DNA from: Hydrogenoanaerobacterium sp032017025
GTDB lineage: Bacteria > Bacillota > Clostridia > Oscillospirales > Ruminococcaceae
Direction of reading: 5' to 3'
Assembly (NCBI RefSeq): GCF_032017025.1
Contig: NZ_DALZQO010000018.1
Coordinates: 6,219 to 70,218, forward strand
Length of the DNA stretch: 64,000 bases
Positions 24,684 to 33,729 of this stretch are shown here, one piece after another; positions within the stretch are counted from its first letter, which is position 1; each line of letters starts with the position of its first letter. A program made the position numbers and the translations under genes. The notes under the pieces were generated by a model. It had not been told where the DNA came from. It worked only from the letters and a program-made list of their open reading frames with translations, and searched no databases.

Positions 24684-24715
24684 ATAAAAATCCACCCCAT
24701 AGGGGTGGATTTTTT
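24684..24715. terminator. Bidirectional terminator
   Basis: AAAATCCACCCC/GGGGTGGATTTTTT between the HD-GYP gene and the convergent zinc-ribbon gene. Confidence 0.85.
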
Positions 24716-24736
24716 AGTTCTTATTTAAGGCAGAAA

Positions 24737-25006
24737 TTATCTTTGCTTTGAAAAGCAGTCGCTGCAATAAACAGGACGGTCTTCTCTGGGCTGGAAAGGA
24801 ACTCTTGCTTCGCAGCCGCAGGATGCGCATCTGGTTGTAAACATTTCTTTTTGTGGAGCTCCGCCATTTTTGCGAGCAATACGGCAAGGTTTGCATCTCT
24901 GGGGTTCATTGGTGAAACCCTTTTCAGCATAAAAATCCTGCTCACTGGCAGTGAAGATAAATTCTGCGCCACAATCTTTACAGGTCAAGGTTTTGTCTTG
25001 ATTCAT
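24737..25006 (-). CDS. Small zinc-ribbon protein (zf-trcl type)
   Basis: 89 residues with four CxxC pairs: CKDCG (about 9-12), CKPC, CASCGC and CSDC at the C-terminus, i.e. two treble-clef/ribbon zinc sites. The N-terminal LTCKDCGAEFIFTASEQDFYAEKGF is typical of a widespread clostridial family of unknown role, often linked to nucleic-acid binding. ATG 25006 chosen as natural start; an extension to 25057 would add 17 residues without similarity. Confidence 0.85.
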   Translation of the reverse strand: MNQDKTLTCKDCGAEFIFTASEQDFYAEKGFTNEPQRCKPCRIARKNGGAPQKEMFTTRCASCGCEARVPFQPREDRPVYCSDCFSKQR

Positions 25007-25234
25007 TAAATGATATACCTCGTTTTTAAAATATATGCTGATTGTATAGTTCAGCACTATCTTTGAGTATATAGCTAAATGTAGCCTTTGTCAAGTGAAA
25101 AATTAAATGAAATGCTATGTATTGCTGCAGAGAAGCCGGATAAGCCGATTTTATTTAAAACTTAGGGTAACAGCTTGTTTTTACTATCAATCTTTCCCGA
25201 TACGGCATATGTTACTGGTAGGAGGGATTGTATC

Positions 25235-25978
25235 ATGATGTACGATAGCGTTGAGATTAACAGTATTATCATTCAGCAAAAACTGTATTACAATGGGCAG
25301 CTGATGCTAAGCTACAAAATTGAGTATCCTCAGTTTGCATCCATGAAATTTCAATCGGCGGTAAGGCGAATGAACCTGAGGTACAAAACGAAGGCGCTGG
25401 AATTTCAAAAGCATTGCCAAAAAAAGCTGTTTAAAATGGCGGTAGAGCAATATGAATATTCCGTTGAAAACGGATTTCCCTTTATGGGGTATGAGGCGAT
25501 TTTGAATTATACCGTAACCTACAACCACGATTGCACAGTGAGTATGTATTTTCAGCAGTATGAGTATACGGGCGGCGCGCATGGCAACACAATTCAGTAC
25601 TCCGACTCATGGAACCTGCAGAGTGCCCACCGCATTATGCTTTGGCAGCTATTCACTCAAGCCGTGAACTACAGGCACTACATAATAACACAGATAAACC
25701 TTCAGATTGCCCAACAAATTGCGAACGGCGAAAATTATTATTTTGAGAACTACGAAGAAAATGTTGCGAACACCTTTGATGAGGACAGCTTTTACCTCAC
25801 CAACAAAGGTGTTGTTATTTACTTTCAGCAATATGACATTGCACCGTACTCAAGTGGAATCCCCAGGTTTACCATTCCATATTACAGGGGAGTCGTTCTG
25901 CGTCCCAGATGCCGAAAATTTTCCGCATACCCGGGCGGTAGAAACGGGCTGTACCCTTCTGGTTACAGCCCGTTTTAA
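25235..25978 (+). CDS. DUF3298/RsiV-type domain protein
   Basis: 247 residues without signal peptide. The central part (YPQFASMKFQSAVRRMN, YEYTGGAHGNTIQYSDSWNL, FYLTNKGVVIYFQQYDIAPYSSGIPRFTIPY) is the DUF3298/RsiV-like domain found in anti-sigma factors and PdaC-like proteins that bind muropeptides or lysozyme; here no membrane anchor is present. ATG 25235 follows GGAGGG. After FTIPY the last ~31 residues are Arg/Pro/Gly-rich and run through the terminator hairpin to its T tract, so the natural C-terminus may have been altered by a frameshift near 25880. Confidence 0.75.
   Translation: MMYDSVEINSIIIQQKLYYNGQLMLSYKIEYPQFASMKFQSAVRRMNLRYKTKALEFQKHCQKKLFKMAVEQYEYSVENGFPFMGYEAILNYTVTYNHDCTVSMYFQQYEYTGGAHGNTIQYSDSWNLQSAHRIMLWQLFTQAVNYRHYIITQINLQIAQQIANGENYYFENYEENVANTFDEDSFYLTNKGVVIYFQQYDIAPYSSGIPRFTIPYYRGVVLRPRCRKFSAYPGGRNGLYPSGYSPF
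25942..25977. terminator. Terminator overlapping the 3' end of the DUF3298 gene
   Basis: AAACGGGCTGTA/TACAGCCCGTTT plus T. Also suits the convergent livF gene ending at 25995. Confidence 0.8.
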
Positions 25979-25994
25979 CACGTATATACGCGCT

Positions 25995-26699
25995 TTAAGC
26001 ACCAAGATAAGCTTTGCGAACCTTATCGTTTTGCAGCATTTCCTTTGCATCACCGCTCATAACAACATGGCCGGTTTCCAGTACGTAGGCGCGGTTCGCA
26101 ATCGAAAGCGCCATCTTAGCATTTTGTTCCACCAGCAGAATGGTCATGCCACCCGCATTGAGCTCCTGAATAATATGGAAGATCTCTTTTACCAGCAGCG
26201 GCGAAAGCCCCATAGAGGGCTCATCCATCAGCAAAATCTTTGGGTTGCTCATCAGTGCACGCCCAATTGCCAGCATCTGTTGCTCACCGCCCGAAAGGGT
26301 ACCGGCAAGCTGTTTGGCACGTTCCTTTAGGCGCGGAAAGTGCAGGAACACAGCCTCCATATCCATTTCAATCTGAGCGTTGTCATTTCGGATAAAAGCA
26401 CCCATTTCAAGGTTTTCTACAACCGTCATCTGGGCAAAAATACGTCTACCCTCGGGTACATGCGCCATACCAAGCTTTACAATTTTTTGTGGCTCAATGG
26501 CAAACAAATCGTTCCCCTCGAGCACCACCGAACCGGAGGTAGGCTTTTTCAGCCCTGTTATCGTGTGCAGAACGGTGGTTTTACCCGCACCGTTCGCACC
26601 AATCAGTGAGACAATCTCACCTTCGTTTACTTCAAGGCTTACCCCATGAATTGCATGGATTGCGCCATAATGCACGTTTAAATCTTCAACCTTCAGCAT
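25995..26699 (-). CDS. livF: Branched-chain amino-acid ABC importer ATPase LivF
   Basis: 234 residues with GANGAGKTT, LSGGEQQMLAIGRALM and ILLMDEPSMGLSP. The MLKVEDLNVHYGAIHAIHGVSLEV start is typical of LivF. Last gene of livKHMGF (leftward). Works with LivG to energise uptake of Leu/Ile/Val or related amino acids. Confidence 0.94.
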   Translation of the reverse strand: MLKVEDLNVHYGAIHAIHGVSLEVNEGEIVSLIGANGAGKTTVLHTITGLKKPTSGSVVLEGNDLFAIEPQKIVKLGMAHVPEGRRIFAQMTVVENLEMGAFIRNDNAQIEMDMEAVFLHFPRLKERAKQLAGTLSGGEQQMLAIGRALMSNPKILLMDEPSMGLSPLLVKEIFHIIQELNAGGMTILLVEQNAKMALSIANRAYVLETGHVVMSGDAKEMLQNDKVRKAYLGA

Positions 26700-26720
26700 A
26701 CGATATCACCGCCCCTTTCT

Positions 26721-27494
26721 CTATTCATCATCAGCGCCCAGATAGGCTCCGATCACCTTGGGATTGTTCGCGATTTCAAACGGTGTGCCTGTTGCGATGA
26801 TATGACCGTAGTCGATTACCACGATGCGCTCACACACGCTCATAACAAGGCTCATATCGTGCTCTATCAGCAAAATAGAGATTTGGAACTTTTCGCGGAT
26901 CGTTTGGATAGCGTCCATTAACTCAACGGTTTCAGTGGGGTTCATACCCGCTGCTGGCTCATCCAAAAGCAAGATCTTTGCACCTGTTGCCAGTGCGCGT
27001 GCAATCTCCAGCTTGCGCTGCTGCCCGTAAGGGAGGTTAGCGGCAACATGGTCGGCATATGATTCCATCTTAAACACACGAAGCAGCTCACGTGCTTTTT
27101 CGTCCACAGCGGCTTCCTCTTTCCAGTAGGCAGCGGTACGCAGAATGCCCTGCAAAACGGAGTATTTCATGTTCTGATTAAACGCCACCTTGACGTTTTC
27201 CAGTACGGTAAGCTCTTTGAACAGGCGGATGTTCTGGAAGGTTCTTGCGATTCCTGCGGCAACCATTTGGTGAGGTTTTTTGCCGGTCATAGATTTACCG
27301 TCGATATAGATAGCCCCTTCGGTGGGATGGTATACACCGGTGAGCAGATTGAACACAGTGGTTTTGCCCGCGCCGTTGGGGCCAATAAGCCCCACCAGTT
27401 CGCTTTTGCCGATTTCAACATGAAAATCCTCAACCGCTTTCAGTCCGCCAAAGGTGATGCCGAGGTGTTCTACCTTTAATACTGCATCTGTCAT
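26721..27494 (-). CDS. livG: Branched-chain amino-acid ABC importer ATPase LivG
   Basis: 257 residues: GPNGAGKTTVFNLLTGVY, PYGQQRKLEIARALA (signature variant LPYGQQRKLEIA characteristic of LivG) and LLLDEPAAGMNP. Its start overlaps the livM stop by four bases (ATGA-type), so translation is coupled. Confidence 0.95.
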   Translation of the reverse strand: MTDAVLKVEHLGITFGGLKAVEDFHVEIGKSELVGLIGPNGAGKTTVFNLLTGVYHPTEGAIYIDGKSMTGKKPHQMVAAGIARTFQNIRLFKELTVLENVKVAFNQNMKYSVLQGILRTAAYWKEEAAVDEKARELLRVFKMESYADHVAANLPYGQQRKLEIARALATGAKILLLDEPAAGMNPTETVELMDAIQTIREKFQISILLIEHDMSLVMSVCERIVVIDYGHIIATGTPFEIANNPKVIGAYLGADDE

Positions 27495-28576
27495 ACCTTA
27501 GCACCGTCCTTTCTGTTTTTCGTTTCTTTAGGCTGTGCCTTGCCGCTCAGGCGTTTGAGCAGCTTAGAGAGCGAGAACTCGTAGGTGCCAAACAAGCCGG
27601 AGGGCTTAAAGATCATGACAACAATAAGTGCCAGCGAGTACACCAGCATGCGGTACTGCGAGAAGCTGCGCAGTGCCTCGGGCAGTACGGTAAGGCCAAG
27701 TGCTGCAACGATAGAGCCTGTAACCGAGCCCAGACCACCGAGCACAACGATAACGAGAATATCGATGGATTTTAAGAAATTAAAGGTTTTTGCGCCCAAA
27801 ACTGCCATCTGCTGTGCGTAAATAGCACCTGCAATACCTGCGAAAAAGGCAGACATGGTGAACGCCATAACCTTATAGTAGGTGTTGGAAACGCCGCACG
27901 CTTCAGACGCGATATCGTCTTCGCGAATCGCCTTGATGGCTCTGCCATGGCGAGAACGTGCAAATGCAAAGATGATGGCAATAACAGCGGCTGTTACCCA
28001 GTACACACTGTTAAAGCTTGCAAGGCGGGGGATACTGCGCAGCCCCTGTGCGCCGCCGGTGAACGATACATTTTCGATAATAACGCGGATGATCTCGCCG
28101 AAGCCCAGTGTAATAATAGCAAGGTAGTCGCCCTTTAGGCGCAGTGCCGGAATACCGACAATGAGACCAAAAACGGAGGCGACAAGCCCGCCAATCAGCA
28201 GCGAAAGCAGGAAAAAGCCAAAGCCGGCAGCAGTAGGCGATTTGGTCGCTTTATCAATCAGTACAATTCCGGTGCTTTGCACGTACTTTACGAAAAGTGC
28301 GGCAGAATATGCACCAACCGACATAAACCCTGCATGCCCCAGTGCAATCTGTCCCAGCAAGCCGGTGGCGATGATGAGCGAAACGGCAAGGATGATGTTG
28401 ATCATCACAAGCATAATTACGCCGGATATGTATTTATCAATAATACCGGTGGAAATGAGAGAGGAAATCACTACGAACAGCGCAGCTACCGCAACCAAGT
28501 TCACCAAATACGATTGATAAGTTTGTTTTCGATTTAATGCCTGCCCCAAAGCAGGCCTTTCAGTTTTTGTTTTCAT
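27491..28576 (-). CDS. livM: Branched-chain amino-acid ABC importer permease LivM
   Basis: 361 residues, about ten membrane helices. The family motif GHAGFMSVGAYSAAL and the loop SRHGRAIKAIREDDIASEACG are present. Charged N- and C-terminal tails (SGKAQPKETKNRKDGAKV at the end) are longer than average. Ten bases upstream ends livH. Confidence 0.94.
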   Translation of the reverse strand: MKTKTERPALGQALNRKQTYQSYLVNLVAVAALFVVISSLISTGIIDKYISGVIMLVMINIILAVSLIIATGLLGQIALGHAGFMSVGAYSAALFVKYVQSTGIVLIDKATKSPTAAGFGFFLLSLLIGGLVASVFGLIVGIPALRLKGDYLAIITLGFGEIIRVIIENVSFTGGAQGLRSIPRLASFNSVYWVTAAVIAIIFAFARSRHGRAIKAIREDDIASEACGVSNTYYKVMAFTMSAFFAGIAGAIYAQQMAVLGAKTFNFLKSIDILVIVVLGGLGSVTGSIVAALGLTVLPEALRSFSQYRMLVYSLALIVVMIFKPSGLFGTYEFSLSKLLKRLSGKAQPKETKNRKDGAKV

Positions 28577-28586
28577 GGGTGGTCAC

Positions 28587-29483
28587 CTACACTTTCTCTC
28601 CAACGTTTTTGCCCAGAATTCCGGTCGGCTTTACCAAAAGCACAATAATCAGAATACCGAACACGACAGCGTCTGCCAGTTGGGAGGATATGTATGCTTT
28701 GGTCATGCTCTCGACAAGGCCAATCACAAAGCCACCGAGCATTGCGCCCGGAATAATACCAATGCCGCCAAGTACCGCCGCGATAAACGCTTTAAGCCCC
28801 AGCATAGAGCCCATGTAAGGGTCTACCAGAGGGTAGGCTGAACAGTACATTACTGCCGCGATTGCAGCGAGGCCCGAGCCGATAGCAAAGGTAACCGAGA
28901 TGGTGGTGTTGGAGTTGATGCCCATCAGGATGGATGCGCCGCCGTCCTCAGACACCGCGCGCATTGCTTTGCCCGTTTTGGTGTTTTTTACAAACATCTG
29001 CAGGGCAAGCATGGTGACAATCGAAACCACAATGGTGATGACCGTTACACCGCTGAACTGAACACCGCCTAAGTTAAACTGGTTTTTGTCAAATACTGCG
29101 GGGAATGGCTTGGGAGAAGAAGAGAATATTAGCATAAACAGGTTCTGTAACAGCAGGCTTACCGCGATTGCGGTGATTAGTGCGGTGATACGCGGTGAGT
29201 TGCGCAGCGGCTTATAGGCCACACGCTCTGTGACAACACCCAGCAGGGAGCAGGTGACGACAGCAAAGATAACACAAAGCCACGCGGGCAGCCCCATACC
29301 AAGAAGCAGCGGGATGGAGAACAGAGAGACATAGGCACCTACCATAATAAAATCTCCATGCGCAAAGTTTATTAGCTTTACAATGCCGTATACCATCGTA
29401 TAGCCCAATGCGACGAGAGCGTAGATGCTGCCAACCTGTATTCCATTGATGATTTGGTTGATAAATAAAATTAAGTCGTCCAT
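28587..29483 (-). CDS. livH: Branched-chain amino-acid ABC importer permease LivH
   Basis: 298 residues, about eight helices, with the family start QIINGIQVGSIYALVALGYT and VYGIVKLINFAHGDF. ATG 29483 follows AAGGTAAGG; a longer frame to 29537 lacks support. Confidence 0.95.
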   Translation of the reverse strand: MDDLILFINQIINGIQVGSIYALVALGYTMVYGIVKLINFAHGDFIMVGAYVSLFSIPLLLGMGLPAWLCVIFAVVTCSLLGVVTERVAYKPLRNSPRITALITAIAVSLLLQNLFMLIFSSSPKPFPAVFDKNQFNLGGVQFSGVTVITIVVSIVTMLALQMFVKNTKTGKAMRAVSEDGGASILMGINSNTTISVTFAIGSGLAAIAAVMYCSAYPLVDPYMGSMLGLKAFIAAVLGGIGIIPGAMLGGFVIGLVESMTKAYISSQLADAVVFGILIIVLLVKPTGILGKNVGEKV

Positions 29484-29654
29484 TTGGCACCTTACCTTTC
29501 CATGCAGGATGTTTAAAATATTTCTACATTGTGACAAAACAATGTCGTAACTTTTATTTTACACCTTTTTAATGCAAAACTCCATAAAAAGTTAAAAATT
29601 AGTCAAAAATAGTATATTCAAAATAATTATACTAAAACCGGAATAAATACAAGT

Positions 29655-29684
29655 ATGGGGCAGAGCATGTTTTGCTCTGCCCCA
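29655..29684 (-). promoter_or_regulatory. Intercistronic hairpin between livK and livH
   Basis: ATGGGGCAGAGCA/TGCTCTGCCCCAT around a 4-base centre, 23 bases after the livK stop, with no U tract. Probably protects livK mRNA or partially limits read-through, giving more binding protein than permease. Confidence 0.65.
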
Positions 29685-29706
29685 TCTGCATTGTGTTAAA
29701 GAATGA

Positions 29707-30903
29707 TTATTCGGCAGCAACTTTGGAATCAAAGTTAGCCGCACCATCCATAAGCTTCAGAATGGTAGCATCTTTAATGGGGTTGTTGTCTGCATCAAAG
29801 GTAATGTGACCGGTCACGCCGTCAAACTCAATTGCTTTCATTGCATCAACAATTGCCTGTGCATCGGTATTGCCGGCGTTGGTAATTGCCTGCGCCATCA
29901 TATAAGCGGTGTCGTAGCCAAGGGCAGCAAAGGCGTTCGGGGTTTCGCCGTATTTTTCGGTGTAGGCTTTTACAAATCCGGCAACCTTCGCGTCGGTATC
30001 CTGCGCGGAGTAGTGGTTGGAGATGTAGCAGCCGTTGACGACAGATTGGTTGGCCTCGTCGAGCGTGCCAAGAACGCCGTCCCATCCATCAGCACCCAGC
30101 ATTGGGCCGGTAAAACCAACCTCACGGGCCTGAGTAGCAATCAGAGCAACTTTGGTATAGTAGTCGGGTACAAACAAAGCGTCGGGTTTTGCAGCTGCAA
30201 TTTTTGTAAGCTGCGCTTTAAAGTCTTTGTCATCAGCGCCGTAGCCTTCTTTTGCCACAATGGTAACGCCTTTGGAAGCAGCCATTTCCTCGAAAGCAGC
30301 GACCAAACCGGTGGAGTAGTCATCGGAGGTGTTGTAGACAATAGCAACATTTTTTGCCTTTAGGTTTTCAGCGGCAAACTTCGCCATAATTCTACCCTGG
30401 AACGGGTCGGTAAAGCAGGTTCTGAAAACGTTAGGGCCATAGGTGGTAATAGGAAGTGCGGTACCGGTGGCGGTAATCATCGGCAAGCCATCGGCGGCAG
30501 CAAGCTCTGCAACTGCCATGGTGGGTTTAGAGGTAACGTCGCCAAGCAGTGCAACCATGCCCTTGCTCATCAGTTTGTTGTAGCCGTTTACAGCCTCAGA
30601 AACATCGCCTTTTTCGTCCTCAATCATCAGCTCAAGCTGGCTGCCCAATACGCCGCCTGCTTTGTTGATTTCTTCAACAGCAAGTTCAATACCGTTTTTG
30701 GCTGCAACACCGTAAACAGAAACCTCGCCGGTGAGGGGGGCAAGTACGCCCAATTTAATTGCTTCGCCAGAGGCAGGAGCAGAAGATTCTGTGTTGTTAG
30801 TACCGGCGGAATCAGCACTGCTTTCGGCGGGCTTGGGAGCACAGCCGGTAAACATTCCTGCGGCAATAACAGTGGCGAGCGCCATTGCTAATAACTTTTT
30901 CAT
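29707..30903 (-). CDS. livK: Branched-chain amino-acid binding lipoprotein LivK
   Basis: 398 residues. Signal peptide with lipobox FTGC, a Ser/Ala-rich linker, then the periplasmic-binding fold (IKLGVLAPLTGEVSVYGVAAKNGIELAVEEINKAGG). Captures the amino acid outside the membrane for LivHMGF. ATG 30903 follows AAGGAGG. First gene of the operon. Confidence 0.94.
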   Translation of the reverse strand: MKKLLAMALATVIAAGMFTGCAPKPAESSADSAGTNNTESSAPASGEAIKLGVLAPLTGEVSVYGVAAKNGIELAVEEINKAGGVLGSQLELMIEDEKGDVSEAVNGYNKLMSKGMVALLGDVTSKPTMAVAELAAADGLPMITATGTALPITTYGPNVFRTCFTDPFQGRIMAKFAAENLKAKNVAIVYNTSDDYSTGLVAAFEEMAASKGVTIVAKEGYGADDKDFKAQLTKIAAAKPDALFVPDYYTKVALIATQAREVGFTGPMLGADGWDGVLGTLDEANQSVVNGCYISNHYSAQDTDAKVAGFVKAYTEKYGETPNAFAALGYDTAYMMAQAITNAGNTDAQAIVDAMKAIEFDGVTGHITFDADNNPIKDATILKLMDGAANFDSKVAAE

Positions 30904-31013
30904 GTCTGAGATCCTCCTTATTTCGATCGTATTCGCTCTATGCGGTATCACTTTCATGAGTTAAACTTCAACAGTTGCGCACATTACAGTGATAAAGCGT
31001 AATGCTTGTTAGT

Positions 31014-31042
31014 ATTATAGAGCAATTGAAGTGAGAAAACAA
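31014..31042 (-). promoter_or_regulatory. Promoter of the liv operon
   Basis: Minus strand TTGTTT, 17-base spacer, TATAAT, about 110 bases upstream of livK. The rest of the 308-base gap (30904-31211) holds the terminator at 31159-31192. Confidence 0.7.
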
Positions 31043-31158
31043 TATCTTATTTGTCTAATCATATCCTGCTTTCATTGTGCTTTTTTAGGTATATTCATAA
31101 AATGCACAAAAATTTAACAAAGATTTATAACAGATGGCGCTTTTTTACACTTATAAAC

Positions 31159-31192
31159 AAAAAATCAGACAGTCTTTTGGACTGTCTGACGA
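31159..31192 (-). terminator. Terminator of the cytidylate-kinase-like gene
   Basis: TCAGACAGTC/GACTGTCTGA around a 5-base loop, followed on the minus strand by T6. Confidence 0.8.
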
Positions 31193-31211
31193 AAAATATC
31201 ATTTTTTGTAT

Positions 31212-31847
31212 TTACTCACCACGGCGTGCACGGTACTCGGTAAAAGATGCTATAATTTCAACAGCATTATCAAAACCTATGAAATCGCTGTTCAACGCAA
31301 GGTGATAATTCTCTGCGCGCCCCCACTTGGCACCCGCATAGTAATCGTGGTAGGTGGCACGGCGCTTATCGGTTTTTAGCACGATATGCTCTGCTCTATC
31401 CGCAGGAACATTATAGCGATCGATGACGCGTTTTACGCGGCTGTTCAAATTGGAATGAATAAACACATGAATTGCATCGGGGTTATCGGCCAGAATATAA
31501 TCGGCGCAGCGCCCTACAATCACACAAGACCCCTTTGATGCGATTTCACGTATTACCTTGGATTGAAAAACATACACACGATCGTTGAGCGTCATACCGC
31601 TCAGTCCATCTGCGCGCCCCGCTGCAGAGGAATACATGCCGAGCGATAACGAATAGAGTAAGCTGCTGGTCGCTTGCTCATCCGCGTTTTCAAACACATC
31701 CTCATCAAAGCCGCTCTCCTTTGCGGCAAGCGAAATGAGCTCCTTATCATAGAAGGGAATACCGAGACGTTCTGCAAGCATTTTGCCAATTACTCTGCCT
31801 CCGCTGCCAAATTGTCTGCTGATGGTGATGATGGTATTGTGCTTCAT
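31212..31847 (-). CDS. Cytidylate-kinase-like nucleotide kinase
   Basis: 211 residues. The P-loop reads ISRQFGSGGRVIGKMLAERLGIPFYDKELI, the signature of the Cmk-like family (Cytidylate_kin2) distinct from housekeeping Cmk. VIVGRCADYIL and a KTDKRRATYHDYYAG lid follow. Presumably phosphorylates a nucleotide, but the substrate is not established. ATG 31847 follows GGGCGGGG. Confidence 0.87.
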   Translation of the reverse strand: MKHNTIITISRQFGSGGRVIGKMLAERLGIPFYDKELISLAAKESGFDEDVFENADEQATSSLLYSLSLGMYSSAAGRADGLSGMTLNDRVYVFQSKVIREIASKGSCVIVGRCADYILADNPDAIHVFIHSNLNSRVKRVIDRYNVPADRAEHIVLKTDKRRATYHDYYAGAKWGRAENYHLALNSDFIGFDNAVEIIASFTEYRARRGE

Positions 31848-32252
31848 AAAATCCCCGCCCTTCAAAGTATTTTCTTATCTTTATTGTACCCTTTTTTAAA
31901 GAAAAATCAAGGGTAGCTTGCACAATCATTTGCTAATGCGAAACTGATATTTACAGAAATTGCAAGCAATAAGCAACAACTTATGCAGCGTGCCTATTGT
32001 GGGCCAACCGAAGCCTTGTGATACGTGTAGCGCTTGATTCAATATACAAAAAAAGAGGTGCAGAATGCCATGGCACAGGATACCTGCGCCGGCACAAAGC
32101 AGTAAAATGTACAATAAATTAAGAAGATGCATAAAATTTATATTTTTTATCTTTCATTTCTGTGATATATTTGTTATACTATAAATGAGCATCAATTTAG
32201 TATTGTTTGCAAACATAGAGCAATAATATGAAATTTTAAGGAGGAACTTATC
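31848..32252. other. Intergenic region upstream of desulfoferrodoxin
   Basis: 405 bases. The right part holds a TATACT/TATAAA stretch (about 32175-32184) likely to be the -10 region, then the perfect palindrome TGTTTGCAAACA (32204-32215). The left part has no supported gene. Confidence 0.45.
32204..32215. promoter_or_regulatory. 12-base palindrome in the desulfoferrodoxin leader
   Basis: TGTTTGCAAACA, downstream of the presumed -10 box and 38 bases before the gene; a possible repressor site. Confidence 0.4.
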
Positions 32253-32636
32253 ATGGGTGAACACAAATTTTTTATCTGTAAACATTGTGGAAATTTGGTT
32301 GGTATGATCAACAATTCGGGTGTTAGAATGGTTTGCTGCGGCGAGCAGATGGACGAACTAAAGCCGAACACTGTTGATGCGGCTCAGGAAAAACATGTTC
32401 CTGTTGTAGAGGTAAGTGGCAATCTAGTAACAGTTAAGGTTGGCAGTGTGGCTCACCCCATGCTGGAGGAGCACCACATCGCTTGGATTTACCTGCAGAC
32501 CGAGCAGGGAGGACAGCGTAAAGAGCTCAAGGTAGGCGGCGCACCGGAGGCAACCTTTGCCCTGGTTGAAGGAGACAAGCCCGTAGCAGCATTTGAATAC
32601 TGCAACCTTCATGGCTTGTGGAAAGCAGAGATCTGA
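32253..32636 (+). CDS. dfx: Desulfoferrodoxin (two-iron superoxide reductase)
   Basis: 127 residues. The N-terminal desulforedoxin centre has Cys9, Cys12, Cys28 and Cys29 (CKHC ... CC). The C-terminal SOR centre has His in EKHVPVVE, AHPMLEEHHIAWI and the Cys/His of YCNLHGLW. Reduces superoxide to peroxide without making oxygen, an anaerobe's oxidative defence. ATG 32253 follows AAGGAGG. Confidence 0.96.
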   Translation: MGEHKFFICKHCGNLVGMINNSGVRMVCCGEQMDELKPNTVDAAQEKHVPVVEVSGNLVTVKVGSVAHPMLEEHHIAWIYLQTEQGGQRKELKVGGAPEATFALVEGDKPVAAFEYCNLHGLWKAEI

Positions 32637-32651
32637 TTTTGACTTACAAAG

Positions 32652-32685
32652 GGCAGCTGCCGGTTTTTTCGGCGGCTGCTTTTTA
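32652..32685 (+). terminator. Terminator of desulfoferrodoxin gene
   Basis: GCAGCTGCCG/CGGCGGCTGC with T5, one mismatch. Confidence 0.75.
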
Positions 32686-32746
32686 TTGCTCAAAAGCATA
32701 CTGCGTGGTATACTAAAGGCAATCAATATCGTTTAGGAGAAAGCAC

Positions 32747-32971
32747 ATGATTGATCAAAAAATGATTGACCGTATTAATGAGCTGGCACGCAAGGCGCGC
32801 GAAACAGACCTGACTGAGCAGGAAAAGAACGAACAGCAGGTGCTGCGGCAAAAGTATATTGAAGCCTATCGCGAAAGCTTGAAAGTACAGCTTGATAGCA
32901 TTGTAGTAGTAGACGAGCATGGCAATAAAACAAAAATATCACCTAAAAAATCAAATACCCCACACAGCTGA
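32747..32971 (+). CDS. DUF896 (YnzC-type) small protein
   Basis: 74 residues: IDRINELARKARETDLTEQEKNEQQVLRQKYIEAYRESLK, a two-helix DUF896/UPF0291 protein of unknown function; the Bacillus relative is SOS-associated. AGGAGA precedes ATG 32747. Confidence 0.92.
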   Translation: MIDQKMIDRINELARKARETDLTEQEKNEQQVLRQKYIEAYRESLKVQLDSIVVVDEHGNKTKISPKKSNTPHS

Positions 32972-32972
32972 G

Positions 32973-33005
32973 AAAAGCCCCGCGATCAACATCGCGGGGC
33001 TTTTT
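32973..33005 (+). terminator. Terminator after DUF896 gene
   Basis: AAAGCCCCGCGAT/ATCGCGGGGCTTT plus TT; also usable by the convergent DUF1836 gene. Confidence 0.88.
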
Positions 33006-33016
33006 GCATGCATACA

Positions 33017-33559
33017 TTAAAAGCAATTGTCAATAATCCCTTCAGAGAGACGCTTCATGTAATTGCCGACAGATGACATTGCCAGCACCAGCAGAAGCTT
33101 TTTCTGTGTTTCATCCAGCCCGTCAAATTCGCTTTCCACCATAAGCTTTTGCAGCAGTGCAGGTGTTTCTTTGCGTAGGTTTTCTTTAATAGAAAGATAA
33201 CGGCTGTACAGCTCGGGAATCTGCCCGTTGCTGCTTGCCGCGCCTAACACCGATTTAATGTCCTGTATCAACAGTGTCTGCTTCAAATTGTAGATCAGCA
33301 GCATTTGAATAATGTGCTCTTTCGAGTATTTTTTACCCTTAATCTCATGCAGCAGCCCCTCTTTGCTGTAGTTGTTGATCATAGTTTTTGTGAGCAGCTT
33401 GTCCTCAGGGCGGCGTTTATTGCCCGATACTTTATTCTCAAACAAGGTGATGATCTGGTCCATATACAGGTCGATATCGGGTATCTCGTCAGCGCGGATG
33501 TCGCTGTCTTGCAGAACCTTATCGATAAGACTGTCGAGATTGATGTTTTGTAGCTCCAC
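33017..33559 (-). CDS. DUF1836 family protein
   Basis: 180 residues, cytosolic, all-helical. MDQIITLFENKVSGNKRR and LLTKTMINNYSKEGLLHEIKGKKYSKEHIIQMLLIYNLK are the DUF1836 core, whose start looks like a MerR/HTH-type DNA-binding module. Function unknown, probably regulatory. GTG 33559 chosen because GGAGGAATTAAA lies directly upstream. Confidence 0.83.
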   Translation of the reverse strand: MELQNINLDSLIDKVLQDSDIRADEIPDIDLYMDQIITLFENKVSGNKRRPEDKLLTKTMINNYSKEGLLHEIKGKKYSKEHIIQMLLIYNLKQTLLIQDIKSVLGAASSNGQIPELYSRYLSIKENLRKETPALLQKLMVESEFDGLDETQKKLLLVLAMSSVGNYMKRLSEGIIDNCF

Positions 33560-33729
33560 TTTAATTCCTCCTCCAGCTGGGTGCAAAACAGCTTTTATTA
33601 ACTTTTAGTTTACAGCATAATTGTAAACTTTTCAACATGAGCTTGATATTTCTGCATTGAGTGGTATTATTATAGATATTAGGTAGTTATAATAACTATA
33701 TAGTAAAATTGTAAGGTTGTGACTGTAAT

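Noticed and set aside
31926..32132. Possible 68-residue hydrophobic protein on the minus strand
   Set aside because: No ribosome site and no convincing composition; it sits in a regulatory gap.
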